Assembly: GCA_009995455.1 (NCBI GenBank)
Contig: JAACPJ010000003.1
Coordinates: 62,001-126,000, forward strand
DNA from: a bacterium
GTDB lineage: Bacteria > Patescibacteriota > Gracilibacteria > UBA4473
Length of the DNA: 64,000 nucleotides
Direction: 5' to 3'
Positions 18,304-28,117 of this stretch are shown one piece after another. The translations under genes were made by a program, and so were the position numbers. Positions within the stretch are counted from its first letter, which is position 1. Every line of letters starts with the position of its first letter. Below the pieces are notes generated by a model. The model searched no databases, had not been told where the DNA came from, and was given only the letters and a program-made list of their open reading frames with translations.

Positions 18304-21300
18304 ATGAAAATGTTTAAAAATTCGGTCATGAGATACGTCTCAAAACAAATGATAACCAGCTTAATGCTGTCACTGTTTGTTGGAGGTCTTTTTGTAGCTC
18401 AAGTTGAAGCTGGTACGTACTCAGCTGGGCAAGTTTTTAACCATAGACATTGGATTAAGAACAACAACTCTTGTACTATCTACATTACGAGTATTACCAA
18501 ATCTTGGACTAGTACTGGGAATGTAATTCAAAGAGTTGATAATCGTTCAGGAGATACGGTTACAGATTCATCAACGAATCAAAGCGGTTCATTTTCCTAT
18601 CCAGTAAATAACTATGCTTTAGCTCCTGGAGCTGAAGTAAGTGCTTATTTAGATTTTTACACTCGAAGCAGTACAAGTGGTTCTGTAACCACCAATGTTA
18701 CCTTTCAATATACCAGTAATTGTGGACCGTGTCAGGTTAGTGCGAGTCATACATCGACCATTACGAATCCAGATCCAACGGTTTGTACTCAGTCATCGTT
18801 CGCAAAAAATAGTGCAAATCCGGGTGAGAGTGTGAATTTTACTTGGAATATTAATAATCCTAACGGACAAGTAAGACTCACTTGTGGCGGGGCTGGTCAA
18901 CCAGGAATATTCGATGCGAATGTGCCAAATTCTGGGACTCGATCAATTACCGTTCCGGCAAATGCCGATTCAACAGACGTTATTAGTTGTAGCCTTAGAA
19001 TTGGGACGACTAATCTGTGTGGAGATAATTTAACGGTTAACGGAACACCAGATATTCAAATTATCAAAACCGATCAAAACTCGGCTGATCAAGACGGGGT
19101 TCAACAAAATGATAGCCAAACTATTAACAGTGGTGGGAATGCGGTATTTAAAATTACTGTGCGTAATAACGGAAGTGAACCCTTAAAAAATGTCGTAATT
19201 TCTGACACAGAATCACCCGCTTGTAATCGAACAGCGGCTCAAACTCAAAGTTTATATTCTGGTTCAACTTTCGCTCCAGGCGCACAGTTTAGTTATAACT
19301 GTACCGCTACAGGCGTAACGCCAGCTAGTTTTGTTGATGGCGATAATGATATCTCGGTTACGGGTAAAGGTAATGTATCGAATCAAACCGTAAACGATGC
19401 AGATCCTTCGGTAGTTCTTTTCAAAAACATTCCACCAGCGAATGTTCAAATTTTGAAATGGGCTAATAACCCAAATGATAAAGACGGAAAACCAACGGGT
19501 AATAATTCAACTAATGATTCACAAGCGATTAATTCTAATGCGAACGCGATTTTTAGAATTCAAGTAAAAAACACCGCCAATGTGGCTTTGCAAAATGTAC
19601 GTGTTAACGATGAAAATGCGAACGAGTGTGCTTTAACGGCCGCTCAAGTAAATCAAATTTTGACGGCTGGAACCAGTCCAAAAAGTTCGGTTACTAATGT
19701 GGTAAAACTTAGTGGAACGAATAATAATAATATTTTAGAACCGAACGAAGGGTTTGAATATGATTGTACTCAGCCTAATGTTTTAGATAGTTACACCAAT
19801 ACAGCGGTGGTAATTGGTGACCCGGTTAATGGTGATCCATCTGTTTCGGATGACGATCCAAGTGAGGTGGTGATTTGTAATTTAGAAGATTGTGTTACGC
19901 CTCCAGTTACGCCAAGTATTAACATTGTTAAAACGGATGTGAATACAAACGATCAAGATGACGTTCAAAGAAATGACACGCAAACGATTGACCCAGGTCA
20001 ACAAGCGGTGTTTGAAATCAAGGTTACTAATAACGGGAAAGAAGCGTTAAGAAATGTGGTGGTGACAGATCCTGAATCACCTTCATGTAATCGAAGCGCG
20101 ACTCAAACCCAAGCTTTGTACCCAGGTCTAATTTTTGATCGAGGTGAAAGCTTTATTTACACTTGTTCACGAGCGAATGTTTCTGAAACCACTTTCGTAG
20201 ATGGTGATAATGATTCTTTTGTAACCGGTATTGGAGTTAAATCTGGCACAACGGTAAACGATGAAGATCCATCGGTAGTAGTGCTAACAGAAGACGCTCC
20301 AATTTGTGGAAATGGAATCGTGGAAGCGCCAGAACAATGTGATTTAGGTTCTCAAAACGGACAACCTGGTAGTGCTTGTTCTGCGACATGTACCACAAAT
20401 CCGGTGGCTACTTGTACCGGAGCCGATTTTAATCCAGACGCGGTACTCGCGGGGAACACTTCAGTGTTCAACTGGACGACGATTAATATTGCAAACAACT
20501 TGAACCTTAAATGTTCTGGTTCATCGGGTTTTAATTTAGACGTTTCAGTACCAGCTAATGGTTCACGCAATATTACCGTGCCAAGCAGCGCGGCTTTGGG
20601 AACCGACACAAACTGTGAACTTTTCAATAACGGAAATAAACTTACTTGTGAAGACACGCTTCACACCAGAAATTCAATTTGTGGTGATGGAATGGTTGAA
20701 ACTGGTGAAATGTGTGACGATGGTAATACGAACAATGGTGATGGTTGTTCAAACACTTGTCAGCTAGAACCCGCTTGTGTGGGGACGCCATTCTTTGCGC
20801 CAAACCCAACCACGCCAAACAGTAAATCAGTCTTTAGTTGGGATACGGCTAACACGGGCGTTGATGTAACGCTGAACTGTAGTGGTTCTGCGATTACTAA
20901 CTTCACTAAAACCGTGCCTTCAAATGGAACGGAAGAAATTAATGTTCCAATTACAGCGACTAATGGTTCGCAAGCGACTTGTCGACTAGTTGAAAATGGA
21001 ACCAATGTTCCAAGTTGTGCCGCTACCTTAGACGTTGATACCGGTATTGGCCCATTCTGTGGAGACGGACTGGTTAACCAACCAAGTGAACAGTGTGATG
21101 ATGGTAATACTAATAACACCGATAGTTGTTCAAACACGTGTCAAAATGTGTTACCTCCTTACGCGATTGACGTGCTTAAATGGGCGGCGAATCCAAATGA
21201 TAAAGATGGAACGACAACGGGAAACAATAACACGAATGATACGCAAACGGTTGAATCGGTGGCGACGAATAATCTTGATAACGCGGTTTTCCGTATTCAA

Positions 21301-24282
21301 GTCACCAATGTCGGGCAAAACGCTTTGAAAAACGTAAAAGTGAATGACGCTAATGCCGCGGCTTGTGCATTAACTCCGACTCAAGTTCGAGAAATTCTAA
21401 ACACGGGAACTTCTTCTAAATCTACGGTACGAAACGTGGTGATTCAAACAGAAGTGATTAAGGATGATCTACTTCAACCAACCGAACGATTCCGATACGA
21501 TTGTCTTCAAGCGGGAACTCGTGATGGTTACACCAATACGGCGGTTGCCGTTGGGACTCCCGTTAATAATAGTGCGGATGTAAATGATTCTGATCCTTCA
21601 CAAGTACTCGTTTGTAACGGATCAAATTGTCCGCCAACGGGAGATCAACCAAAAATTAAAATAGTTAAAACGGATGAAAACACGACTGATTTTGACACCG
21701 TTCAAGGAAATGACACGCAATTAATTGCGACTAACACTGCGGCTGGATTTAAAATCACCGTAACAAATAATGGAGCTGAACCACTGAAAGAAGTGGTAGT
21801 AACCGACGAAGAATCACCGGCTTGTGCTAGAACAGCCAGCCAAACTCAAGCGCTTTACCCAGGTTCAGTGTTTGATGTCGGAGAAAGTTTTTCTTACCTT
21901 TGTGAAAAAGCGAATGCGAATCCAGGTGATTTTGACGGAGCGAATGGTCAAGGTTCAGTGGATGGCAAAAATGATGCTCGTGTAGATGCAAAAAGCACGG
22001 TTGATAATCAGCCAGTGAATGATGAAGATCCTTCAGAAGTTCTGTTTATTACTCAATGTACAGTAGCTCAAGGTCAAATTACGATTACCAAAGACGACTC
22101 TACGCCTGGTCAACCAGACACAGACGGAGATGACACGCAAACGATTGCTAACGGTGGTACGGCTACGTTCACTATTTCTGTGGCAAATCCTGGTACTTCT
22201 TCAATCTCTGAAGTAAGTGTGACTGATACCTTAAGTCCAAGTTGTGCTCGATCTCAATCTGAATTTATGACACTGCTTGGCAATGTGGGCAACAACAATA
22301 ATACGCTCGATCCGGGCGAAGTAATCACTTACACTTGTACCCAAACCAACGTAACGGCTAGCTTTACTAACACGGCGTCGGTATCTGGTAAAGTTGCAGC
22401 GATTCCATGTATTGTCAGTGATGATGACACTTCAGCGGTGGTAGTTACGGGTGGTCCAGGAGGTTTCTGTGGAAACGGAGTAGTAGAAGCGCCAGAGCAA
22501 TGTGACGATGGAAACAGCATAGATAACGATAGTTGTAGCAATACTTGTACTTTGCCTCCAACTTGTGCAAACCCACCTTGTGGCGGAGGGACTCCAATTG
22601 ACCCATCGGTTGGAACTTGTGCCTTTAATACCTCTACGGGAGCCGCCTTGTGTTCTCCGAAGAAGCCGGTTGAAGATGTATCAGACCCACTATGGCAAGC
22701 TTACCGATTGTGTAGAGATGGAATTAACTCACCGCGTCACCCAATTACGGGAACTATTGCAGAAGCATGTGCTCTAGATTGGGCAGAAGATCAAGGTTTA
22801 CTCCTTTGTGGTCCTAAAGTTGGTGGAACTATTGATCCATTCCAACCACTAGCGGGTACTTTCAATCAAGCTGAAATTAATGCGCAATGTGACCCAACGT
22901 TTCCACCAGTGCCTTGTACACCAGTAAATACGCCTTGTCCTGAGTGTTTCAAAGCTGGGAACAGTATTGTGAAACAAGTTCGTCCAGGCGATTTGTCTCA
23001 ACCTCTTGGCACATCGGCCACTGTGGCTAAAGGCGAAAACGCTAAATACGAAGTAACGGTAAAAGTAGATGGTTTTGACACTTCTAAATTCCAAATTATC
23101 GACGCTCAAATCCGAGTTTACGACCAAACGATTCCAACTGAATCAGGAAATATTTTCAACCGTAAAGGAATCGAAGATGGTGACGGAAACAACACTTGGT
23201 TATGGTGTGATGAAAATGTTCTTTGTCCAGAATTTGGAGAATACTTCTACCTAGACTTAAGAAACAATATTAGCCGAAACTTTGTAAATGAGATTAACGC
23301 GGTTGGTGAAACTGAACTTAAAGTTCACTACGATATGGATACAGCGGTGGCTTCAACTAAAGATACGGCCAACATCAAAAACGTGGCTTACGCTATGATC
23401 TACTACACTTACATTAACACCGTTGATTCAACGACTGGAAATAGTATTGCCGGGTTTGGTAACAATATCTGTCAACCAACTCCGCCAACTAAAGTAAGCC
23501 AATTAGCGCAAGGAACGTATGGTTCTGTGGCCAATGTAGAAATTATTCGACCATTCATTAAAGCGAAAGCGGGGAATGCGGGTTACTATGGTGGAGGAAG
23601 TACTGATAAAGCGTTTGCCGATCAAAACAATATTTTATCGCCAACCGATCCAAACCAAAATTACGGGTTAACGTTAACTGATGACACCACGGTTTACACC
23701 GGGGCTGAACAAGGTGACGCGGATGACTTCGCGGAATTCCAAGATCAAAAAGATGATTTCTACGATAATCTTGATGCCGCCACTAATGGAACGGTTACCA
23801 TTGGAGGTCAAACCTTCAGCCGAGTGGGAGACTCTGAAGTTTACCAGTTCGCTGGTACAACCTTAGATGTGAGTGCCGTGAAAGATATTTCAAAAAGTGC
23901 GACGTTTATTCTTACTAACGGAAATCTAACCGTTAATAATAACTTTGCTTTCACTAACGCTGGCGTATTCGCGGCTTTCATTGTTCGAAACGGAGATCTA
24001 TTGATCAACAAAGACGTTCAAACGATGCAAGGTATGTACCTGGTTGAACAAGGGGAAATTAAATCTTCACCAGAGCCAGATGTTTCAATGGCTCAGCTAA
24101 AAGTATCGGGTAATCTATTTGGAGACCTAGGTCACTTGCTCGCTTACAGAAGATACATCGGTAGTGGTACAAACATTGAACCAAGTATCGAAATCAATTT
24201 CGATCTAAGACTGCTTAACAACACGCCACCAATGCTCGAACAATTCCTTGGGGAAGGTTGGAGACAAGAAATCCAAGACTAA
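18304..24282 (+). CDS. Giant secreted surface protein with DUF11-like repeats and Myxo-type Cys-rich repeats (1992 aa)
   Basis: Signal peptide (MITSLMLSLFVGGLFVAQVEA); repeated I.I.KTD.N..D.D.VQ.NDTQTI blocks; CGNGIVEAPEQCDDGN....DSCSNTC repeats. Confidence 0.85.
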   Translation: MKMFKNSVMRYVSKQMITSLMLSLFVGGLFVAQVEAGTYSAGQVFNHRHWIKNNNSCTIYITSITKSWTSTGNVIQRVDNRSGDTVTDSSTNQSGSFSYPVNNYALAPGAEVSAYLDFYTRSSTSGSVTTNVTFQYTSNCGPCQVSASHTSTITNPDPTVCTQSSFAKNSANPGESVNFTWNINNPNGQVRLTCGGAGQPGIFDANVPNSGTRSITVPANADSTDVISCSLRIGTTNLCGDNLTVNGTPDIQIIKTDQNSADQDGVQQNDSQTINSGGNAVFKITVRNNGSEPLKNVVISDTESPACNRTAAQTQSLYSGSTFAPGAQFSYNCTATGVTPASFVDGDNDISVTGKGNVSNQTVNDADPSVVLFKNIPPANVQILKWANNPNDKDGKPTGNNSTNDSQAINSNANAIFRIQVKNTANVALQNVRVNDENANECALTAAQVNQILTAGTSPKSSVTNVVKLSGTNNNNILEPNEGFEYDCTQPNVLDSYTNTAVVIGDPVNGDPSVSDDDPSEVVICNLEDCVTPPVTPSINIVKTDVNTNDQDDVQRNDTQTIDPGQQAVFEIKVTNNGKEALRNVVVTDPESPSCNRSATQTQALYPGLIFDRGESFIYTCSRANVSETTFVDGDNDSFVTGIGVKSGTTVNDEDPSVVVLTEDAPICGNGIVEAPEQCDLGSQNGQPGSACSATCTTNPVATCTGADFNPDAVLAGNTSVFNWTTINIANNLNLKCSGSSGFNLDVSVPANGSRNITVPSSAALGTDTNCELFNNGNKLTCEDTLHTRNSICGDGMVETGEMCDDGNTNNGDGCSNTCQLEPACVGTPFFAPNPTTPNSKSVFSWDTANTGVDVTLNCSGSAITNFTKTVPSNGTEEINVPITATNGSQATCRLVENGTNVPSCAATLDVDTGIGPFCGDGLVNQPSEQCDDGNTNNTDSCSNTCQNVLPPYAIDVLKWAANPNDKDGTTTGNNNTNDTQTVESVATNNLDNAVFRIQVTNVGQNALKNVKVNDANAAACALTPTQVREILNTGTSSKSTVRNVVIQTEVIKDDLLQPTERFRYDCLQAGTRDGYTNTAVAVGTPVNNSADVNDSDPSQVLVCNGSNCPPTGDQPKIKIVKTDENTTDFDTVQGNDTQLIATNTAAGFKITVTNNGAEPLKEVVVTDEESPACARTASQTQALYPGSVFDVGESFSYLCEKANANPGDFDGANGQGSVDGKNDARVDAKSTVDNQPVNDEDPSEVLFITQCTVAQGQITITKDDSTPGQPDTDGDDTQTIANGGTATFTISVANPGTSSISEVSVTDTLSPSCARSQSEFMTLLGNVGNNNNTLDPGEVITYTCTQTNVTASFTNTASVSGKVAAIPCIVSDDDTSAVVVTGGPGGFCGNGVVEAPEQCDDGNSIDNDSCSNTCTLPPTCANPPCGGGTPIDPSVGTCAFNTSTGAALCSPKKPVEDVSDPLWQAYRLCRDGINSPRHPITGTIAEACALDWAEDQGLLLCGPKVGGTIDPFQPLAGTFNQAEINAQCDPTFPPVPCTPVNTPCPECFKAGNSIVKQVRPGDLSQPLGTSATVAKGENAKYEVTVKVDGFDTSKFQIIDAQIRVYDQTIPTESGNIFNRKGIEDGDGNNTWLWCDENVLCPEFGEYFYLDLRNNISRNFVNEINAVGETELKVHYDMDTAVASTKDTANIKNVAYAMIYYTYINTVDSTTGNSIAGFGNNICQPTPPTKVSQLAQGTYGSVANVEIIRPFIKAKAGNAGYYGGGSTDKAFADQNNILSPTDPNQNYGLTLTDDTTVYTGAEQGDADDFAEFQDQKDDFYDNLDAATNGTVTIGGQTFSRVGDSEVYQFAGTTLDVSAVKDISKSATFILTNGNLTVNNNFAFTNAGVFAAFIVRNGDLLINKDVQTMQGMYLVEQGEIKSSPEPDVSMAQLKVSGNLFGDLGHLLAYRRYIGSGTNIEPSIEINFDLRLLNNTPPMLEQFLGEGWRQEIQD

Positions 24283-24309
24283 ACTAAATCGTTTAAGCTT
24301 TAATACAGA

Positions 24310-24342
24310 AACTCGGAACCACACTCGGTTCCGAGTTTTTTT
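24310..24342 (+). terminator. Intrinsic terminator after giant surface protein gene
   Basis: AACTCGGAACC-ACACTC-GGTTCCGAGTT followed by T-run. Confidence 0.85.
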
Positions 24343-24396
24343 ATGTCCTGCGTTCCTTTTAAAAAGGCCTTATCTGTGTTATAATGGTTAGATTTT

Positions 24397-27300
24397 ATGG
24401 GAACTTTAATAAGACTCGTCCTCGGACATCTCAGCTGGCTACGCTGGCTTGGGTTTGGAGCCTACCGGCTGCGGAGTGCTTTTGTGCTTTACCGCGCTTT
24501 TTTTCTTATGTTTGCGGCTCTTTTTACCGAGGCTGAAGTTGGACAAATTTGGAACAGCGAAATTGCCACTCGAAGTTTAAGCTTTGGGGAATGGTGGATT
24601 GTTTTAGTGAACTTGGTTTTCTTTGCCTTAGATGTTTACACGGTGTTTGTGTTAGCGCGTTTTACGATCCGCTATTTGCATCGTCGTAAGCAAGCGAAGA
24701 ACTTAGTGCATTTAAGAGTTTTATTGCCACGAAATGACTCGAAACTCGATAACGAGAAAAGAAATGAAAAAGATTTCCATGAGGCGATTGGTCGTGGTGA
24801 ACAGCTTTACCGCGCCTTACATGAAACTCGTGATTTGAATTTATATAATGTCTGGGTGAATCGAATTTTTTGGGGACAACCGCATATTTCATTCGAACTG
24901 CAGTATGATAAGCAAGAAATGAGCTTTGTGATTGTGGTTGATAAGTACTATCAAGCGATTGTTGAAAAACAAATTACTTCGTTTTATGAATCTGCGGAAA
25001 TTGAGCCCATTAAAGAAGAAAAAAGATTTAAAATTAAGGAGCCGGGTTATTTTGCCAATGGATATTATATGCACACGGGCGAAGATTTTTGGTATCCTAT
25101 TGAAACCTATAAACAAATTGAAGAAGATCCGCTGAACAATATGGCGAATTCTTTTGCGAAACTTGATAAAGAAGACAAAGGCGTGATTCAGCTAGTAATT
25201 AAACCCATTTCAAACTCGTGGAGAAAAGAAGCCGCCGAAGCGGGGACGGCTTTATTTAAAGGGAAGAAAAAGGGGAAAGGGAGAATTCCAATTATTGGCC
25301 CGATTTTAGGGGCAATCTGGTGGCCGTTTAAAGTTATGCTGACGGGTTATGACCCTGAAACGGATGGACTGGGCAGTAATGCTCCAGGGGCTTCAGGAGG
25401 CGATAGTTATGTGCGAATGCTGGCGTCGGAAGAGGAAATTGCGAAAGCGATTGGTGAAAAAGCGATTCAAAGTGGTTTTGATTGTAGTATCCGAGTTTTA
25501 GCGGCCTCTAAAAACGAAGTTCGAGTGCAAGAAATTTTAAATGGAATGTTTACGTCGTTTAACGTGTTTAAGGGCGACGGTAAAAATTACTTTGAAAACC
25601 GACGAATTGTGCCTTTCAATCGGATCAATATTCCGATTTTGATTCATAACTTTCACTATCGTTTATGGAACGTACTAGAACATAAGTCACTTTTAAGTTG
25701 TGATGAACTGGCAACGATCTTTCATTTTCCTGACGCTAAATATAACAAAATTCCAACCATTAAATGGCTTGATTACAAAGTTCTACCACCGCCAATTGAT
25801 CTGCCTAAAGAAGGTATTATTTTGGGGAACTCGGTGTACCGAGGTGAAACCAAGCCGGTTCATATGTTGGATAACGACCGAACGCGACATACCTACATTG
25901 TGGGGAAATCCGGGAGTGGGAAATCTGTGCTTTTGGAATACATGGCTGGGCAAGATGTGGTTCGTGGAGCGGGAGTGTGCGTGATTGATCCGCATGGTGA
26001 TTTGGTGGAAGACGTGTTATCACGAACGCCAAAAGAACGAGCCAAAGATGTAATGGTTTTTGATCCGGGTGATCGAGAACGACCGATGGGGCTTAATATT
26101 TTGGAATGTAAAACCGAAGAAGAACAAGATCGAGCTTCGCTGGATGCGATGGAAATTTTCATCAAATTATTCGGGAATGAAATTTTTGGTCCGCGGATTC
26201 AACATTATTTTCGGAATGGGTGTTTAACGCTTATGGCCGATGAAGAAGAAGGCGCAACGCTACTAGATGTACCACGATTATTTATTGATGACGATTTTCA
26301 ACGTTATAAAGTTTCAAAACTAAAAAACCCGATGGTGCGAGCCTTTTGGGAAAACGAAATGGCAAATACGGGTGACCGAGAGAAACAAGAAATGATCCCG
26401 TACTTCACCAGTAAATTTGGCCCGTTTGTGACCAATACCACCATGCGTAACATTATTGGGCAAACCAAATCAGCCTTTAATGTGCGGCAGTGCATGGATA
26501 CTGAAAAAGTGCTTTTGATTAATCTGTCTAAAGGGAAAATCGGGGACATTAATGCGCAGTTGCTGGGGCTAATTATGGTTTCAAAAATTAACCAAGCGGC
26601 GATGGCGCGAGCCGATATGCCAAAAGAAGATCGTAAAGATTTTTATTTGTATGTGGATGAGTTTCAAAATTTCGCCACCGATACTTTTGCCTCGATTCTC
26701 TCTGAGGCACGGAAATATCGATTGAATCTTATTATGGCGCATCAGTATATTGCTCAGTTAAGTGAAAGCGCTGGTGGAGTGGCGGTGGGGCAAAAAGACT
26801 CAAAAATTCGTGATGCGGTATTTGGGAATGTGGGAACGATGATGAATTTTAAAGTAGGGGCGGAAGATGCTGAATACTTTGAAAAAGAATACGCTCCGAT
26901 TTTAAGCGCTCAAGATATTTTGAGTATCGCCAATTACAAAGCCTACATTAAACTTAATATTAATAATTCAACGTCTCGTCCTTTCTCTATGGAATCTATT
27001 TGGGATCCAGATGGTCGTAATTATAAAATTGCCGAGATTATCAAAAAATATTCACGGATGAAATACGGTCGTAAGAAAGAATTTGTGGATGCGGAAATTG
27101 AGGCGCGTATGGGGATTAATAATATCAACGCGATCACGGCAACCGCTAAAGCCGATCCGACGGTCAGTGATTCGTTACTGGGTGATAATCCAATTGGAAC
27201 GACTCCAAGTCCAACGAGTGCGGCGGCTATTCCAGCTTCAGCTCGAATGGCGCCTCCGGTGGATCCAACGAAACCTTTAACCGCTAAAGTGGCGGAAGAA

Positions 27301-27432
27301 AAAGCCGCCATTGCGGCGCTTCCTAAAATGCCTGTCCCTGCAGAAATGGCTGAGCCAACTATTAGCGTTTCGGTTAAACCTGAAGTAACAACAGCGGCTG
27401 CGGTGGAGCCAAAACCAGAAGCAAAAGTCTAA
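24397..27432 (+). CDS. Type IV secretion/conjugation-type ATPase (TraG/VirD4/DUF87-like) with N-terminal membrane segments
   Basis: Walker A YIVGKSGSGKSVLLE, VCVIDPHGDLVEDVL, FYLYVDEFQNFATDTFASILSEARKYRL. Confidence 0.82.
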   Translation: MGTLIRLVLGHLSWLRWLGFGAYRLRSAFVLYRAFFLMFAALFTEAEVGQIWNSEIATRSLSFGEWWIVLVNLVFFALDVYTVFVLARFTIRYLHRRKQAKNLVHLRVLLPRNDSKLDNEKRNEKDFHEAIGRGEQLYRALHETRDLNLYNVWVNRIFWGQPHISFELQYDKQEMSFVIVVDKYYQAIVEKQITSFYESAEIEPIKEEKRFKIKEPGYFANGYYMHTGEDFWYPIETYKQIEEDPLNNMANSFAKLDKEDKGVIQLVIKPISNSWRKEAAEAGTALFKGKKKGKGRIPIIGPILGAIWWPFKVMLTGYDPETDGLGSNAPGASGGDSYVRMLASEEEIAKAIGEKAIQSGFDCSIRVLAASKNEVRVQEILNGMFTSFNVFKGDGKNYFENRRIVPFNRINIPILIHNFHYRLWNVLEHKSLLSCDELATIFHFPDAKYNKIPTIKWLDYKVLPPPIDLPKEGIILGNSVYRGETKPVHMLDNDRTRHTYIVGKSGSGKSVLLEYMAGQDVVRGAGVCVIDPHGDLVEDVLSRTPKERAKDVMVFDPGDRERPMGLNILECKTEEEQDRASLDAMEIFIKLFGNEIFGPRIQHYFRNGCLTLMADEEEGATLLDVPRLFIDDDFQRYKVSKLKNPMVRAFWENEMANTGDREKQEMIPYFTSKFGPFVTNTTMRNIIGQTKSAFNVRQCMDTEKVLLINLSKGKIGDINAQLLGLIMVSKINQAAMARADMPKEDRKDFYLYVDEFQNFATDTFASILSEARKYRLNLIMAHQYIAQLSESAGGVAVGQKDSKIRDAVFGNVGTMMNFKVGAEDAEYFEKEYAPILSAQDILSIANYKAYIKLNINNSTSRPFSMESIWDPDGRNYKIAEIIKKYSRMKYGRKKEFVDAEIEARMGINNINAITATAKADPTVSDSLLGDNPIGTTPSPTSAAAIPASARMAPPVDPTKPLTAKVAEEKAAIAALPKMPVPAEMAEPTISVSVKPEVTTAAAVEPKPEAKV

Positions 27433-27474
27433 CCGATTTTTAGATCGTGTTTGTCGAGAAGGCAGCGTTTGTAT

Positions 27475-28113
27475 ATGCTTGGGCAGATGAAAAATATTGC
27501 CCAGCTTTTAGTCGAACAAAACGTCGTACAAACAAATTTTGAGAATCCTTTCACTTGGACCTCTGGTATTAAATCACCCGTTTATTGTGATTGTCGTGAG
27601 CTGATTAGTATTCCCGAAGCTAGAGATATTATTGTGGAGGCTTTTCTAGAATTAATGGAGCGAGAAAATTTAAAGTGCGATTATATTGCCGGTCCGGCTA
27701 CAGCCGGAATTCCTTGGGCAGCGATTATTGCTGATCGGCTAAAAATTCCCATGCTCTATGTTCGTTCAAAACCAAAAGGGCACGGGGCTGGTAAAATGGT
27801 CGAAGGAAAAGTTTTTACTCAGAACCCAAACATTGTGGTGGTTGAAGATGCTTTTTCAACGGGAGGTTCTTCGATTAAATCTGCCGAAGCCCTTCGGACA
27901 GAAGTCGGGGCAATGGTGACGCATATTATGGGAATTTTTTCTTGGAGTACGCCCCAATCAATCACGAATGCGGAAGAAGCGGATATTACTTTGGCGCCGC
28001 TGACTGAATTTCACGCGATTGTGAAAGCACTAATCGATTCTGGAAAAATTGATCAAACGCAAAAAGAAAGTTTAGAGCGTTTTCACGACAATCCTTCGCA
28101 GTGGGGTGTTTAA
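27475..28113 (+). CDS. pyrE: Orotate phosphoribosyltransferase
   Basis: FTWTSGIKSPVYCDCRELIS, GPATAGIPWAAIIADRL, VRSKPKGHGAGKMVEG, IVVVEDAFSTGGSS motifs. Confidence 0.92.
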   Translation: MLGQMKNIAQLLVEQNVVQTNFENPFTWTSGIKSPVYCDCRELISIPEARDIIVEAFLELMERENLKCDYIAGPATAGIPWAAIIADRLKIPMLYVRSKPKGHGAGKMVEGKVFTQNPNIVVVEDAFSTGGSSIKSAEALRTEVGAMVTHIMGIFSWSTPQSITNAEEADITLAPLTEFHAIVKALIDSGKIDQTQKESLERFHDNPSQWGV

Positions 28114-28117
28114 TTAT

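Noticed and set aside
18304-24282. Possible CRISPR-like or tandem DNA repeats in the giant gene
   Set aside because: Repeats are coding-domain duplications (diverged, long period), not short direct repeats with spacers. No CRISPR array was seen anywhere in the window.
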